64,000 bases of DNA from Paramacrobiotus metropolitanus (GCF_019649055.1 NW_026570221.1:248001-312000); one strand, 5' to 3'; shown: positions 20,931 to 32,924, numbered from the stretch's first letter. Made by a program: numbers and translations. The notes: generated by a model not told the origin, from the sequence alone.

Positions 20931-21432
20931 TTTAACGCGCGTAACTTTCCCTAAGCGTGTGTGCTTTATGGCAGCAGCTCCTGAACAGTCGTCGCGCAAG
21001 CGAGCACATCCGAATCTCTTTAGATACATGTGCTAAGGAAACAAAATCTGATAACCTGAATTGCTACAAAACAGCATATCTTCTCATTTCTACCGTGCGT
21101 TCAACGACAAGAAGCCTTATTATACCAAAACCATTTTTCCACTTGAGCTATTTAGCGGATTTGCTAAGCATCATGGAGATCCAGTTGCCAACAATAATTT
21201 TCAAAGACTACCGATTCGGGAAGCCTATTCGCATATGCTGCACATTGGGGATCTAATAGCAGACAGCTTTTCGCAGGGCATGGTGCGACGATATGGTTAT
21301 GGTTGGACCAAAAGAGCAGCCGACGCATCGTGCTCCACAACTGGAAACTAAGCCAGATTTTTGGCAAAACTCTGTATATAATCTTTTTCCAGTCGCAGTT
21401 GAGCGGCTTGACGGTGTGGCACAGCCCCTGAG
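20931..21432. other. Gene-poor stretch before the family fragment
   Basis: A frame at 21061-21351 has some protein-like character (FYRAFNDKKPYYTKTIF and LPIREAYSHML) but no recognised family. It could be further sequence of the unknown family or a transposon relic. Confidence 0.3.
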
Positions 21433-21696
21433 GTGCAACGGATGCAGACCCTCACGCCCATATGCTCGCCATCCAGTTCCTGGGTCACAGGGCTCGCAAT
21501 CGATCAGCTCCAAATCACCCTCCCGCAGCTCGTTGTGGATTGCCGTCAGGATGCGGAGAGCCTGGTCAGCCAGTTCACGTGGGCTCTGGACAGCCATTTC
21601 CCCCCGATTGCCGGCGAAGTTTATCCAAAGGTCAAGCGTGTGCATGCTCGCTGGCTGCAGACCCTCGATTATCCGCGGGGGTACTATTCCGACTAA
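21433..21696 (+). pseudogene. Fragment of the unknown family (C-terminal end)
   Basis: The frame ends with FTWALDSHFPPIAGEVY...VHARWLQTLDYP, paralogous to the end of the copy at 14801-15641 (FLWAMDRGFPPATAEVH...VHDGWCLTLAYP). The preceding LQITLPQLVVDCRQDAE aligns with that copy's helix before FLWAM. Upstream sequence does not continue the alignment convincingly, so this is a truncated copy. It shows that the family is dispersed in this region. Confidence 0.55.
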
Positions 21697-21759
21697 GGAT
21701 GACGTCCGCAGGGTGCTGGAGTCGCCACGGGGTCTCCTGTCTTATCTCATCCGGTAAGT

Positions 21760-22560
21760 TGGGTCCGGGGCGTCAGTTCCGAGTTACCCGTCATAACCGG
21801 CTAAATTCACCAAAGTCGGATAAGCATGGTGAAACACTTACTTCCAACTCGTATCCGTCCGTTAGGGATAGAGAGGCACTGTTGCGGTTGCTAATGCCGA
21901 GGCATCCTCTCTGAATAAGGGAATTGGAAAGAGGTCGGTTGACCAAGGTCGGCCTACCCGTAAGTCGACCGGCGGCGGGGAAATCCGGGTTCCGTTGTTA
22001 GCGGACCTGTAGTCGGTCACAAAGTTATCCGACTCGAGGTCGGTCATTCCATCCGACGATGGTCGACTAAGGTTGACTTGTATTATTTCGCCCATGTGGG
22101 GCTAAACAAGTTCCTTCTAGTCGAATCCGTCCATTGCGAGGCAGTTATCCATCTCTTTCTACGATGTTGACTTAGTTGGCTGACCATATGTTGGTCAGTC
22201 AACATATCCGACTAGCGGTCGGTTATCCATGTTGCTGTTTCAGTGGTCGGTTATCCACTTCCGAAGGTCGGCTAAAGTGTTTCTCACCGTCGGAAAGTTG
22301 AAATCTTCCGTTTGAGGATCGATGTCCGACCTCCAGTTTCTTCGCCGACTTGATGTCGTGCATTTCCGACCTCCGTTCGGTCACGTGATCCGGCCGACCA
22401 GTAGTCGGCCATACGTTCATCTTCATAGTCGGCCAAGGCGACTTATACCGTTACGCCCATATGGGGCTGGTCGGCAGTCGTCAGGTCGACTTGATCCTGG
22501 GTGGACTGTGCATCCGGCTACAGTTGACCGGGTCTCTTGTGTCTGAATATCTCTCGGTCA
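21760..22560. repeat. GTCGG/GGTCGGTTA-rich degenerate repeat region
   Basis: For 800 bases, words such as AGTCGG, GGTCGG, GTCGGTTATCC, GTCGGCTA and their complements recur every 15-40 bases in both orientations (clear examples near 22020, 22050, 22215, 22247, 22267 and 22400). This is the appearance of a decayed satellite or the subterminal repeats of a large DNA transposon. No gene is seen. Confidence 0.55.
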
Positions 22561-23239
22561 GTTCAGACTGGCAGAAAAATATTCGGCAACGCAACTCCGC
22601 TCCTTCTGTGGCTACGTTCCTGATATGAACTCTGGGTCGGATCCGAACTCCTGTTGGTCGGTCAGTCCGCTTCTCCGAGTGAAATGCCTTTGGGCGGCGA
22701 AGCCCCGCACCGTTAAAGTCCAAGTTGAACAATCGCGTGTTGCCATAGCGTCTGCTGGCCGAGTGACTAGGATTCCGTCCTACATCATGCTTTCCTGTGG
22801 TGGCAAAGGGCCTTTGTGGTCCCCTTTCACCGAGCTCTTTGGTTTAAGTTCTACCGTCATGCACATGCAGAATTCCTGAGGTAGTAACAGATCCGTCTTC
22901 TCATCTTCGTTGTCGCGAACCAGGGACACCTAGCCGCCTCTGTTGGGGGTAGACGTCCCAGGTCCACGGGAGAAAGTATGCCGATGACGCAGAACAACTG
23001 CTATCCATTCAGTTACCATCAAATTTACGAAAAACAAAACTTCAACTCTAGCTCTTACGCAGTAAGAAAAAGTACAATCTCAACAAAAAATTAAGAAATT
23101 AAGAACACATTCACAACACATTCACCACACATCAACAACACACAACCGCTGCTCTACGGAAACAGCGGCATATACAAGGCATACGTACATATACAGACAG
23201 ACGCCGAACCGTGAATAATTAACCAAATAGTGGCTGTGA
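22561..23239. other. Gene-free spacer
   Basis: No supported gene. The last 140 bases contain (ACA)-rich low-complexity sequence (about 23095-23140) downstream of the immunoglobulin-domain gene's stop. Confidence 0.35.
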
Positions 23240-26200
23240 TTAGATGACGTGCAGGTGTGCTTCCTGCATGATCCATTCGTCCAGACGATCGTCGATGCGG
23301 AACCAGCACTCGTACCGACCGGCATCCCGCCACGTCACCCTGTCGATCTTCAAGGTGGAATGGCACTGCCGCTGTTCACTGATGCCCACCTCCACGCGCC
23401 CGTCATAGCCCCACCACGAGGCAATCTGGTCGGCCACGGCCGGGATGCCGGCGGCCATGAGCAGGTAGCGGCCGCGGCGCCACAGGAAGCGGTCGGTCAG
23501 GCGTCCGGGCAGGAAGTTGAAGCTGACGGCGCACTCCAGGGCCGCGGGGTCGCCGTAGCGGATCGTCAGGTTCTGCATGGGTGGCTGGAAGACCTGTGAA
23601 TATAACCGTACTCGTAGTGATTAGTACGTACGTCGTTAATCTGTTTACTCGTACTTGCTGTTATTCCTTTCACTTTCTGGAATTTTCTCGATTGTTTAGA
23701 TGATATAGTCGTGCTCTTTCTAACCGGATGCGCCGTGTCTATATAAGTCCGTGTGCGGCAGTACTTTGGATCAGTTTTCTCATTTTGAGTTTGACAGTAT
23801 TCGCAGTTGTTAATCAAATTTATCGTCGGAGATGCAGTTTCTCGTTCGCGTAGATGCGTAGACTTAAGCTGAGTTTCTACTCGTTTGCACCCCTCTTGCG
23901 AGAAAAAACACCACTTCGGACTCGTAAACAGTTCTATAATGTACGTTACTGCTATCGGTGCTCAAAACATTGAACTTTACCGATTAAAACTCAAAATGTG
24001 CGCGCAATGACCGGCTGTTGCGTTATCACCGGCAAAAGTTTAAAAACTCTGTCGCGTCAAATAATTCACCTATCTATCCGACTCCGACCAAATTTACCAT
24101 TATGGTAAATCTATATCTAAAGAACATTCTGAACCATTATGGTGATGATATCTTAAAAAACAAAGATGTAATGAATTTTTGAAAATTCTAAACTCTTATA
24201 ACTTAGTCATTTTAGATCTGACCAGCTTCATTTTGGTTCAGAATGTGTATGGGAATTTACTCCATGTGATGGAACGAATCGTTCCATCACATGGAGTAAA
24301 TTCCCACTTAGAGTCGGATAAAACATCGAATTATTTGCCCCACATTTGTTGTTTTGGGAAAATGAAGTTTTTGTGAACGGTATAGACAAGGCTGGACAGC
24401 TGGCCTATTCTTGGTGCGATTGCTGCGCTTCCTGTTGTGTCCCGGCCTCATCGCGCCACGTATTGTTTCAGCTGAGCAGGAATGACTCTCTGACACTCAA
24501 GCGCTAAGTGGTGAATGGAGATGGAGATGAGAACAGGGCAATAAATTTCATTGTTCTTCCTGATCATTTATGATAGAGCGCGTATCTTCTCATTCTTCCG
24601 GTTCTTATACAAACATTTGCTGCCGCTGATGATTTCGTGGCTTGTGGTCAAGCAAACTTGTCATCCCCCCAGAACAGAGATATCTCCTCTTCTGCGTAGT
24701 ATTAGAACCTTCTAAAAGATTTCTGCTCTATGATAGTTTTTAAAATAGGTAACTGTGCGCAAGTTTTTCATAAAAGCTTGATTCACATCAGTAGATAGAG
24801 GAATGAATTCTCTATCGATTCCTGTATAATTTAAAATGGTGTAATTTGAGTGGAAATTCACCTTAAGCTACGCCACACTGAGATTATCAGCTCATACTCT
24901 GTCATTGAGTAGGTCGGTAGGATTATTACGGTAAACATTCCCCTCGTACTGATCTCTGCGTCACCTGGTCGCGGAAGAGGCTGGCGCTGATCCAGTAGCG
25001 CTGCGTCACCACCAGCTGGCGGCCGTCGGAGTGCAGGCACTCGTACAAGCCGGTGTGGGCGTACGTGAAGTCCTCCAGTGCCAGGATGAACGCACCGCTG
25101 GCCGCATCGTACCCGAGCGCCCGCATCTTCTTCCACACCACGCTGTCGTCCGGACCGGTACGGTTACAGCAGTAATTCGTGGCCGGGACCTCGGGTCGGC
25201 TGGTTGGTGCATCGGAGAAGTTCACCTGCTGTCCGTTGTAGGAGAACGCCGGCGGAATCGTCAGGTGGGACACCTGTTAGTATAGATACTGTACATTGTC
25301 GGCATCAGAGTGAACAGGAAGGCAATGACTCGCGCTATTCCCTTGCACCAAATTTCATCTCGATAGGACGTCGCGTTCGCACGGTATTTTGGTTTAAAAT
25401 TTGTTTTTCATAGTTCTACAGCGTTTTTTTCGAATTTTTGAATATCCTCCCAGCAACGGATAGTTGACATCAATATCTATCATAAGGCAAGGTATCTTCC
25501 TAATCAGTTGAATAGTGAATATTTTTACCGGGGTCGAAGCTGAAAACTAATTTCCTCAGTATTGTGTTAATGACCGTACAAAACTTCATAAAAAAATTAT
25601 CGGATGGTAGCACAACATCTTGGTGGCATGCGGCACTAGCTAAATTGACCGTGCACTGGCCACCGAGTGCACACTAAAAATTAGCGCAAGGGGACCATAT
25701 GTTGGGTACCCCTCGTCTTAATCAACAACCGCTCTTAGATAAGCATAAGAAAACACAGGAAGAAACCGTGAATGTCCCATAAAACCCGGGCAACAACATT
25801 GAGCATAAACTAATACATTGTAAATTTTGATTGGAACACATTTAGAGGTCGCGCCTCACTGCATACCGCGGCACCGCCATTAACCGTAGTCGGCTGCAGG
25901 CGGATGGTGGCTAAACTCAAGTCGATGCTGTAGGGGGGCCATCTCACTGCGGATCGCAACTAGCCCGGAAATTGTTTCACACTTCATAGTACATACCGTA
26001 CCTGCGTGTTGTTGGTGTTGTTGCAGGGAATGAGCAGTCGGCCGCCTTCCGGCGCGCGGATGACCTGGGTGTTGGGCGGCCATGCCGCTAGGGGAAAGTC
26101 GCGGGTAGGGAGGCCACGCCCGTGCCCCTGCAGATGCATGGTGCCGGACGCGTTGCGTTCCTTAGCCTGGTCCAGAATCCGGTTGACTACGACACAAACG

Positions 26201-28087
26201 CCATCAGGTTGCAGGGGAACACAGAATGCAGAGCGCAGTGGGTGGCCGCTGCTGTGTTCTGCCCGGCTGCAGCTCTATGGATGCTGCGCTGACATGGTGT
26301 ACGCTCTCTACTGTCTGTACATGGGACAAATGAAGGTAACGTGTGTAAAATAATTCTGATAAGTACAACGGTGAAATCATTTCGGATGATGGCAAGATTC
26401 AGGAACTGGAAATAAAGTGTAGTTCTTGAAAAAACGCGATTAAATGCCTGCGCTGTCTGTACTATCAGTGCTGCGACTAATAGATATACAGTATATGCCT
26501 ACTCTTTAAAAATATTTATCGAGACTTTCATGCAAAAACAAATCGCGCTGCAAGTAAAATAGTTCGCGATCATTATTGCAAAATTCCGGCAGGTTTAAAA
26601 AATTCCACAGTCTCCAGCACTAGCAGCGTGATTTTGCTCCGCTTCTTTCACGGGCTCGGTAATAACGGAAAATGGAGCGCACCCGCGCTATTTCAGGGAA
26701 AGCACTAGCGGGGAAGTCCCTGCTGCGGGCGTGAGCGCGGCGGGAAAACTGACACTCGGAGCGGGCCTGCCGCTTCTAAAAAAATTGGGAAAAAAGTTTT
26801 TAATGGCATAACACTATTTTTACGACTTCAGGAAAATGGTCGTGAATTTTTACGATTTTCATGAAATTTTTGCAGAACTTTACCCATTAGCTGCGCGCGA
26901 AAATGCAGCTTAATTTTACTCTAAAATCTAAATGCAGCAGTTTTGAAAATCGGGTAAAAATGTTCCATATTATGAACAGCAAGCACCGCTTCTGATTCGA
27001 TTTTGTAATTTTTTTCACCAATGATTCTCTAACAGAAAAAAACTTTAAATTTTAATATTTTTATTTGGCAATAGCCGCCACACATAGAAAAGGGCCTGCG
27101 CGCTGAACGCTAATTAAAATGCCTCATTTAAACGTTGAAAAACTTTAAATCAATTTAAATCAACCAATTTAAACTGAAAACTATTTAAAAACTAACTAAA
27201 TTGTACTTTGAAAATTGTTTTATTGAAAATTTAAAAAAATGCATTTTTAAAAATTAAAAACATCAATTCTGCGGGCGGGAAGCGGGACGCCCGCCGATTT
27301 CTAATTAACGGTAATTATCAGCACGTAGACAAAAACGATTCCCTTCACAACTGTATTCCTTTTCATAAGACGTTAACATCAGGGAAAAGGAAGAGAACCA
27401 AGGCAATTTTAATACTCTTTATTCCCTTACCATTGGCCCTTGCCCCTTATCATTTTCGACACATCCTCATACACCTTGGAAACAGCGATAGTGTGAGCTG
27501 TGGGATGATGCCCGCTGCCCACATTAGACATACCGTAAAACCCGATATTAACGCCCTGGACATTTATTTTTTCCAGAGCTTCGGGAGGGGCCTTAAAAAC
27601 CGCAGTGGGCGTTTAATACGCGGGGTGTCGTCGAATATTTAAAATGTTATATAACGTGCTCATGATAGTTAAGCTTGAACAGGATTATGTGTGGGCATTA
27701 AAGGAATAATTTGGAAGCAAAGACATCTGCTAGAAACTAGATGGTTTAACGGAATTGGCCTTAGACCATTTAGATGTACCATTCCGACTGTAACGACAAC
27801 ACTCTAAAAAAGCGCGGCGCCGCAATTTATCAGGCGCCCCGCGGCGATAATATTGGGGGGGTGGGGGGCGGGGGGTGTTAATATCGGGTTTTACGGTATA
27901 TACAAATTAACAGGCACACGAACCGGCCAGGACCGGGAAGACTGCCCAGTGCGTCTGATCCCCGGCCTAAACGCTACACTGACTTACTGGTATCCACGCT
28001 GACGCCCTGCTGGGAACACTGGAGGCTGCCAGGGAACCAGCTGGCCAAGCCGACAGCCACGGCAACAACGATGAGAGGATGACCCAT
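23240..28087 (-). CDS. Secreted immunoglobulin-domain protein (5 exons)
   Basis: On the - strand I can chain exons 28087-27988, 26258-25997, 25942-25867, 25273-24965 and 23593-23240 (stop), with GT-AG borders and matching phases, giving about 366 residues. Exon 1 encodes a signal peptide (MGHPLIVVAVAVGLASWF). Exon 2 ends in EGGRLLIPCNNTNNTQ, the B-strand Cys of a first, atypical Ig fold, continued by exon 3. Exon 4 carries a second Ig domain (NYCCNR, SVVWKK, TGLYECL). Exon 5 carries a V-type Ig domain (AALECAVSF, FLWRRGRY, KIDRVTWRDAGRYECWF). There is no transmembrane segment or GPI signal, so it is probably secreted, with N-glycosylation sites. Acceptor choice for exon 2 is the least certain. 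The ligand is unknown. Intron 1 hosts a MITE and intron 4 a long palindrome. Confidence 0.78.
24251..24305. repeat. Perfect 27-bp inverted repeat with a 1-base loop
   Basis: Arms 24251-24277 and 24279-24305 (beginning GGGAATTTACTCCATG and ending in its complement) are perfectly complementary, forming a 55-bp near-perfect palindrome in intron 4 of the Ig-domain gene. A smaller palindrome (ATTTACCAT/ATGGTAAAT, about 24091-24109) lies nearby. It is probably the core of a young foldback element. Confidence 0.85.
27531..27898. mobile_element. MITE with Tc1/mariner-like terminal repeats
   Basis: Inverted ends TACCGTAAAACCCGATATTAAC (27531-27552) and its complement (27877-27898) are perfect over 22 bases and flanked by TA. 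The interior has no ORF and includes G-rich tracts. If TA is the target duplication, the element proper starts CCGTAAAAC. The ends resemble mariner/pogo-type MITEs. It sits in intron 1 of the Ig-domain gene. Confidence 0.8.
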
Positions 28088-29393
28088 TATCCCACGATTG
28101 GACAGCAATTGCAATAAAAATTAAAAACAAGGAGGTTACAACACAGGTGCCACAGGTTCACGGCTAGAACAGAACAATCACACTTCACTCGATATCGTTG
28201 GATAGGAATTCCCCAAAGAAACACGCTGGAAGTAATTAGGAATTAATAATCGGATAATCATTATGGGATTCTGCAGTATGCAGCGTGAAATTGAAGGCGA
28301 CTATATTAATTTTACTGTTAGTTGCAGACTGATGTGGCCGCGTGCAGCTGCGCTCGCGTTAATGCACGGCTGTACATCGCTCGCTTAAAGCGGTACAGCC
28401 GGCTAAAAGATGTACTCCGCTTGCTCTCCCTGTGCAGCGGCCGGCGTTACGTACGTGTACAAGGCGCACAGCTGCCGGCGCCGTGTTCCGCGGCAGACAG
28501 GCGGCTGAGGCGACGGCGGCCGCGTTAGTCGCATGCCATCTCTTTGTCGTTCATTCAGCGCAGCGCGCGTCAGCCGTCTCGCGCAGTGCTGCCGTCTGTG
28601 GCACGTGTGTAGCCTGTACTGACTACTGTACTGATGCCGCAGAACAGATCCGACGAATGCCTTATTGCCGGCCGACAGAAAGACTGCAGGGACGGCTCAT
28701 GTAGGGCTGCTTCCCACTTCCCACCGCATCACCGATTATGGCCGATGCGTTTTTTACAGTCAGATTTCTAAGCTCATACTCCATACTGCCACTGTAGTAC
28801 TATTACGTCCACCCACAACGACACAATTTAATGTACTCCTCTCAATATTCAAGGTAATTTTTTAAAAGGGAAAAGTTAATACGAGTACTTTGTAATTTAA
28901 CTGCACTGTTTATACTTTAGACCGCTTATAATTGTTTGTAATTGTTTTATAATTTATAATCATTTGTAATTTGTTTATAACTAACTGTTTATAATTTATA
29001 TGAACAGATATTTGGCATGCATCAGCCAAATTAATGTACAGCTGGTAACTAGAAAAATTATAAAATAAAATTTGTTTCATATAGACTGATAGTTTTGTTA
29101 CAGTATTGGTTTTATTTACTCCTGCTGTTTCCGTTATAATATTATCGTACGACCAGCCAGAGTCGGCCTGCCGCTGACGCGTGTGGACATTGTTGTCCGT
29201 CTGGTGCATGTACACTTAGCGGGTGTGTGTTGCGGTACACGCATTCCCCCCGCACTGTATCCACCGATGATTAATGCCGCTGGCCTTCACGATCAACGCC
29301 GCAATGCCCGTGATAAGACAACCGGCATCACCGCCGCGCTGGTCGCCTTCAGTTTTATTCACATTAATTACTCTCTTAAAGCCAGCTGCATTA
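28088..29393. other. Intergenic region between divergent Ig-domain and astacin-like genes
   Basis: No coding sequence is supported. A GC-rich segment (28320-28700) gives chance ORFs. The rest is AT-rich with AATTTATAAT-type repeats at 28920-29000. Promoters of both flanking genes must lie here and in the next feature. Confidence 0.4.
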
Positions 29394-29516
29394 AGCGGGT
29401 GACCTTTATATATAAAACACGTATAATAGAATCTTTATAAATATAAGTGGGTGACCTTTATATGGGATTTTATACATATATACGCGGTGACCTTTATACA
29501 TATATTGTCCTCCACT
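29394..29516 (+). promoter_or_regulatory. Proximal promoter with three GGTGACCTTTATA-type repeats
   Basis: Three copies of GGTGACCTTTATA or GGGTGACCTTTATAT occur at 29398, 29449 and 29486, spaced 52 and 36 bases, ending 20 bases before the ATG of the astacin-like gene. A TATA-box-like TATATAAAA overlaps the first copy's tail (about 29408-29416). AAAGGTCA on the opposite strand matches monomeric nuclear-receptor half-sites (FTZ-F1/ERR/HR3-type consensus, established knowledge). Use as such is inferred. Confidence 0.45.
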
Positions 29517-32500
29517 ATGTCGCCACCGCGGAGTGTTAACTTATTGTTAATTTTGATGACCTTTGTGGCGGTTTTATTGGCCGTCGACGCGAGTATTCTC
29601 AGCCGGATCGACGGCAGCAGCGCCATCTATGTGCAGCCGCAGCCGCGCTCCCGCCGCCCCGATGCTCCCCAGCTTCGGCCGCCGCCCGCACCCATAAAGA
29701 GCGGGCTAAAGGTCATCAGTAAGGGTGTCCTGCAAGGCAGTAAAGCGCTGCCGCAGCGGCTTAGCGTCAACCGGAATTTCGGCTACAGTTTGTGGCTGCA
29801 GCCGCGCGATATCCCCTTCCGGCTGGCCACCGACGCGGCCACCTCCTACGGTAGGCGGCTGTTGACGATTTTTAATAACACTGATCTATTGTCATTTTTT
29901 ATTTAATTTATTTACGTGGTTTGGTACGAGTACACCATAATAATTAATAGAATATGAAAACACAAAAAGCCGGATAAATAAAATATATAATCAATTATTT
30001 TTGGTATTTATTATTATCTTAATCATTGCATATGAGTATATTGTCATTAAATATTGTCTTATGCAAGCAATTAATTATTATTATTTTTTCCATGGTAAAT
30101 TTTAATTATTGTTTTGAAAAAGCGGGTTAGTTTTATCAGAGAATTAGTTACAGTATTACTGAAAAATAAGTTTAAATTATGTGAATTAAATACGAAATAT
30201 CATAATATACGAACAATAATATTATGACAATGACTTTTACAGGTATATCGAAATAGAAATGTATATGACATTGTAAATTACAGTATTATAATAATATTTG
30301 GTAATTAGATACTATATAGTAATTACATAATTTATGGAATGTTGTTTTTACCATTATCTTTATTATGGTGTAATGATACTTTTTTTAGTATCTGTACATA
30401 CCTGCAATATTTCATGAAATAATATGTTCTCATATTATAAACTTTATGTTTGCTGAATTTATTGGGCAATAGCCGCCATAACAACAAAAGTGCAAGCGCG
30501 GGCACACTACTTTACAGTTAAAATTTAAACATTAAAAAACAACCAAAATCTCTATCCGCATGTTTGCTTATGTTTGCTTATTTAACTGGCAGAGGCGGCG
30601 GAGTTGGTGATTATCCTGCAGGCCATGTCGCAGTTATCCAGCGAGCTGGGCCAGTGCATCAGTTTCCGGTTGTATGATCCGCTGCGCGATCTGGGACGCG
30701 ATCATCTCTACCTGTCCAAAACACTCAACGACGGGTTAGCTAAATAACGCAGAATGTTTAATTCCCGGAATTTGCGGAAAATTAATTCAGTATTAATTAA
30801 TAACGTAAGCACGAAACTATATTAACGAGAAAAGAAATATCCAGCACAATTATTGTGCGGTTTATGCCGGTATATAAAATGCGGGAGTTTGTTTCGAAAT
30901 TCGGTCATCTGTATAGGTTGGCGACGGCGACGTGCTTCTCCTTTCCCGGACGCGTCCTGCGTAGCCGCGGTCGAGGTTAGTCTGGCGCGTTAGTTAAAAT
31001 TCTGTACATACACATTAATAAATTAATTCTGTAAATACAAATTATATTTAATTAATTCTGCAATTACAAATTATTAATGTAGTTAATTAGTAAATATAAA
31101 AAAATAATTACAGCATTTAGTGTAGTTAACGCTGATGTGTAGGACAGAAACTGATACTGCGCGGCGGCGTCTTCGGCTGTCTGGACAGCGTCCGGCAGGC
31201 GGCCAAATACCTGGTCAACGTCCTGGGCCTCCGCAACGAGTATAACCGGCCGGATCGCGAGCGCTGGATCACCACGCATCCCCAGAATATCCGCCCCGGT
31301 ATGGAATGAAAAATAATCACCAGAAAATAATATAAATGAAATAAAATTAATTAAAAGAAAAATAAGTTAAAAATTAAATCCAAAAAATATATCCACTTTA
31401 TGTTGTATAATAAATAAGACAAAAAAATTCGAAATAAAACATTAGCACACTTAAGTTAATATAATCGATATATTTAAATAATAATAATCTAAAATAAATC
31501 TTAGCAATAATATTGATATAAAACAAATTTTATAAAATGTAATAAATAGAAAAAATAATATTATATTTTATGGCAAAATAAATTAAAATATTATAGAAAT
31601 ACATATACAGTTTAAAATTTAAAACACAAAAATTTGCCGAAGTTATCATCAATAAAGGATAATAATTAAAATTAGAAAATAAGATAAAAACTAAAATAAA
31701 TGATAATTAATTACAAAGCTTTTCCGGCGATTTTTCCGCACTGCAGAGTTGGTGGCTCTGGAACTGCTGCGGCCGTACCACGAGCGCAACGTGGAGACGC
31801 TGGGCACGGCGCTGGACCTGGAGTCCATCACCATGCTGGACGTGGACCGGTACGCGGTGCCCGGGATCCGGCTGCTCAGCAGCCTCAGCGGCCAGCCCAT
31901 CGGGACCAGCCGCACCGGCCTGCTCAGCTACTGGGACTGCATCGGCATCACCACCATGTACTCCACGCTGGGCTGCTCCCCCACCGTCTGCAGTGGTCTC
32001 GGTAAGGCGCCGTCGTCGTCGGTTTGGGAGGTATGCGTCTAGGTGTGTCTTCGTTGCAGCGCCGGTGTCGTCGACCACCTCCACCACACCCGCGTCGACC
32101 GCATCCCCCGTGACGGACACCTCCCCGACCTCCGCCACCTCGGAGACCTCCCCGACGACCTCCGGGACCATCGAGACGTCCCCGACCACCTCCGGCAGCA
32201 CCGGGACGACCTTCGAGAGTTCGGACCCGACCTCCACGGACACCACGACCGAAACGACTTCCGGAAGCACTGATACGACCTCCGGAAGTACCGACACGAC
32301 CTCCGGAAGCACGGAAACCACCTCCGGAAGTACCGGCACCACCTCCGACTCCACCTCCACCGACACCACGACCCCCGGAAGTACCGAGCCAACTTCCACG
32401 GACACCACGACGCTCCCAACCACCACCGACACCACTCCGACCACCTCCGACACCACCACGGCCACCACCAGCGGCTCCCCAACGCCCATGGTCCCGCCTG

Positions 32501-32923
32501 AGCCGACCCCACCGATTGGTGAACCCGGGCGTTTCCCGTGAGTCCATCTCTTTTCTCCAACGTCCTTGGACGATTGGGTAAATAAGGCTTTTCGTTTCCA
32601 GGTTGTTGACCTTTCCCCACGGGATCCGCCCGCAGCTCCCGCTGGACACCCTCGACACCGACCGCAACGACCTCCACCTGCTGCACGGACCGGGGAAGTC
32701 GCTGGACAGTGAGGTGGACACGCCGGCCCACTTCCCCGACACACCCTTCCTCGTCCCGGTGAACGCCAGCGCCCCGGAGGGGGGCGAGCCCGGAAGTGGC
32801 GGCAACGCGACTGCCATCAACTGGATCAACGTCGTGGGCATCACCAACGAGGACCTGTCCAACTGGCTCAGTCTGCTGGCACCGGCCAAGCCCACCACGA
32901 GCAACAGCACGCAGACGCGGTGA
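29517..32923 (+). CDS. Secreted astacin-family pseudoprotease with mucin-like domain (7 exons)
   Basis: Exons 29517-29850, 30593-30734, 30917-30975, 31143-31298, 31747-32001, 32060-32537 and 32602-32923 join in consistent phases to about 581 residues. A signal peptide is present (LLLILMTFVAVLLAVDAS). The astacin domain starts with DIPFRLATDAATSYEAAELV, then CISFRLYD, TCFSFPGR and FGCLDSV. Where the family has HExxHxxGxxHE, this protein has KYLVNVLGLRNE (200-211): all three zinc His and the catalytic Glu are replaced, while the following NRPDRERW is conserved. The Met-turn region reads LESITML. Residues about 316-475 are a Thr/Ser/Pro-rich mucin-like stretch with TTSGST repeats, followed by a 106-residue unique tail. 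All exons are open, so it looks like a functional non-catalytic homologue, perhaps a structural or binding protein of secretions or cuticle (inference). Confidence 0.82.
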
Positions 32924-32924
32924 T

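Noticed and set aside
20479-21036. Overlapping ORFs on both strands
   Set aside because: They mirror each other around the 20860-20930 hairpin and have no protein-like patterns.
28322-28704. + strand ORFs in the GC-rich upstream region of the Ig-domain gene
   Set aside because: No signal, domain or splice context; composition is typical of chance frames in GC-rich DNA.
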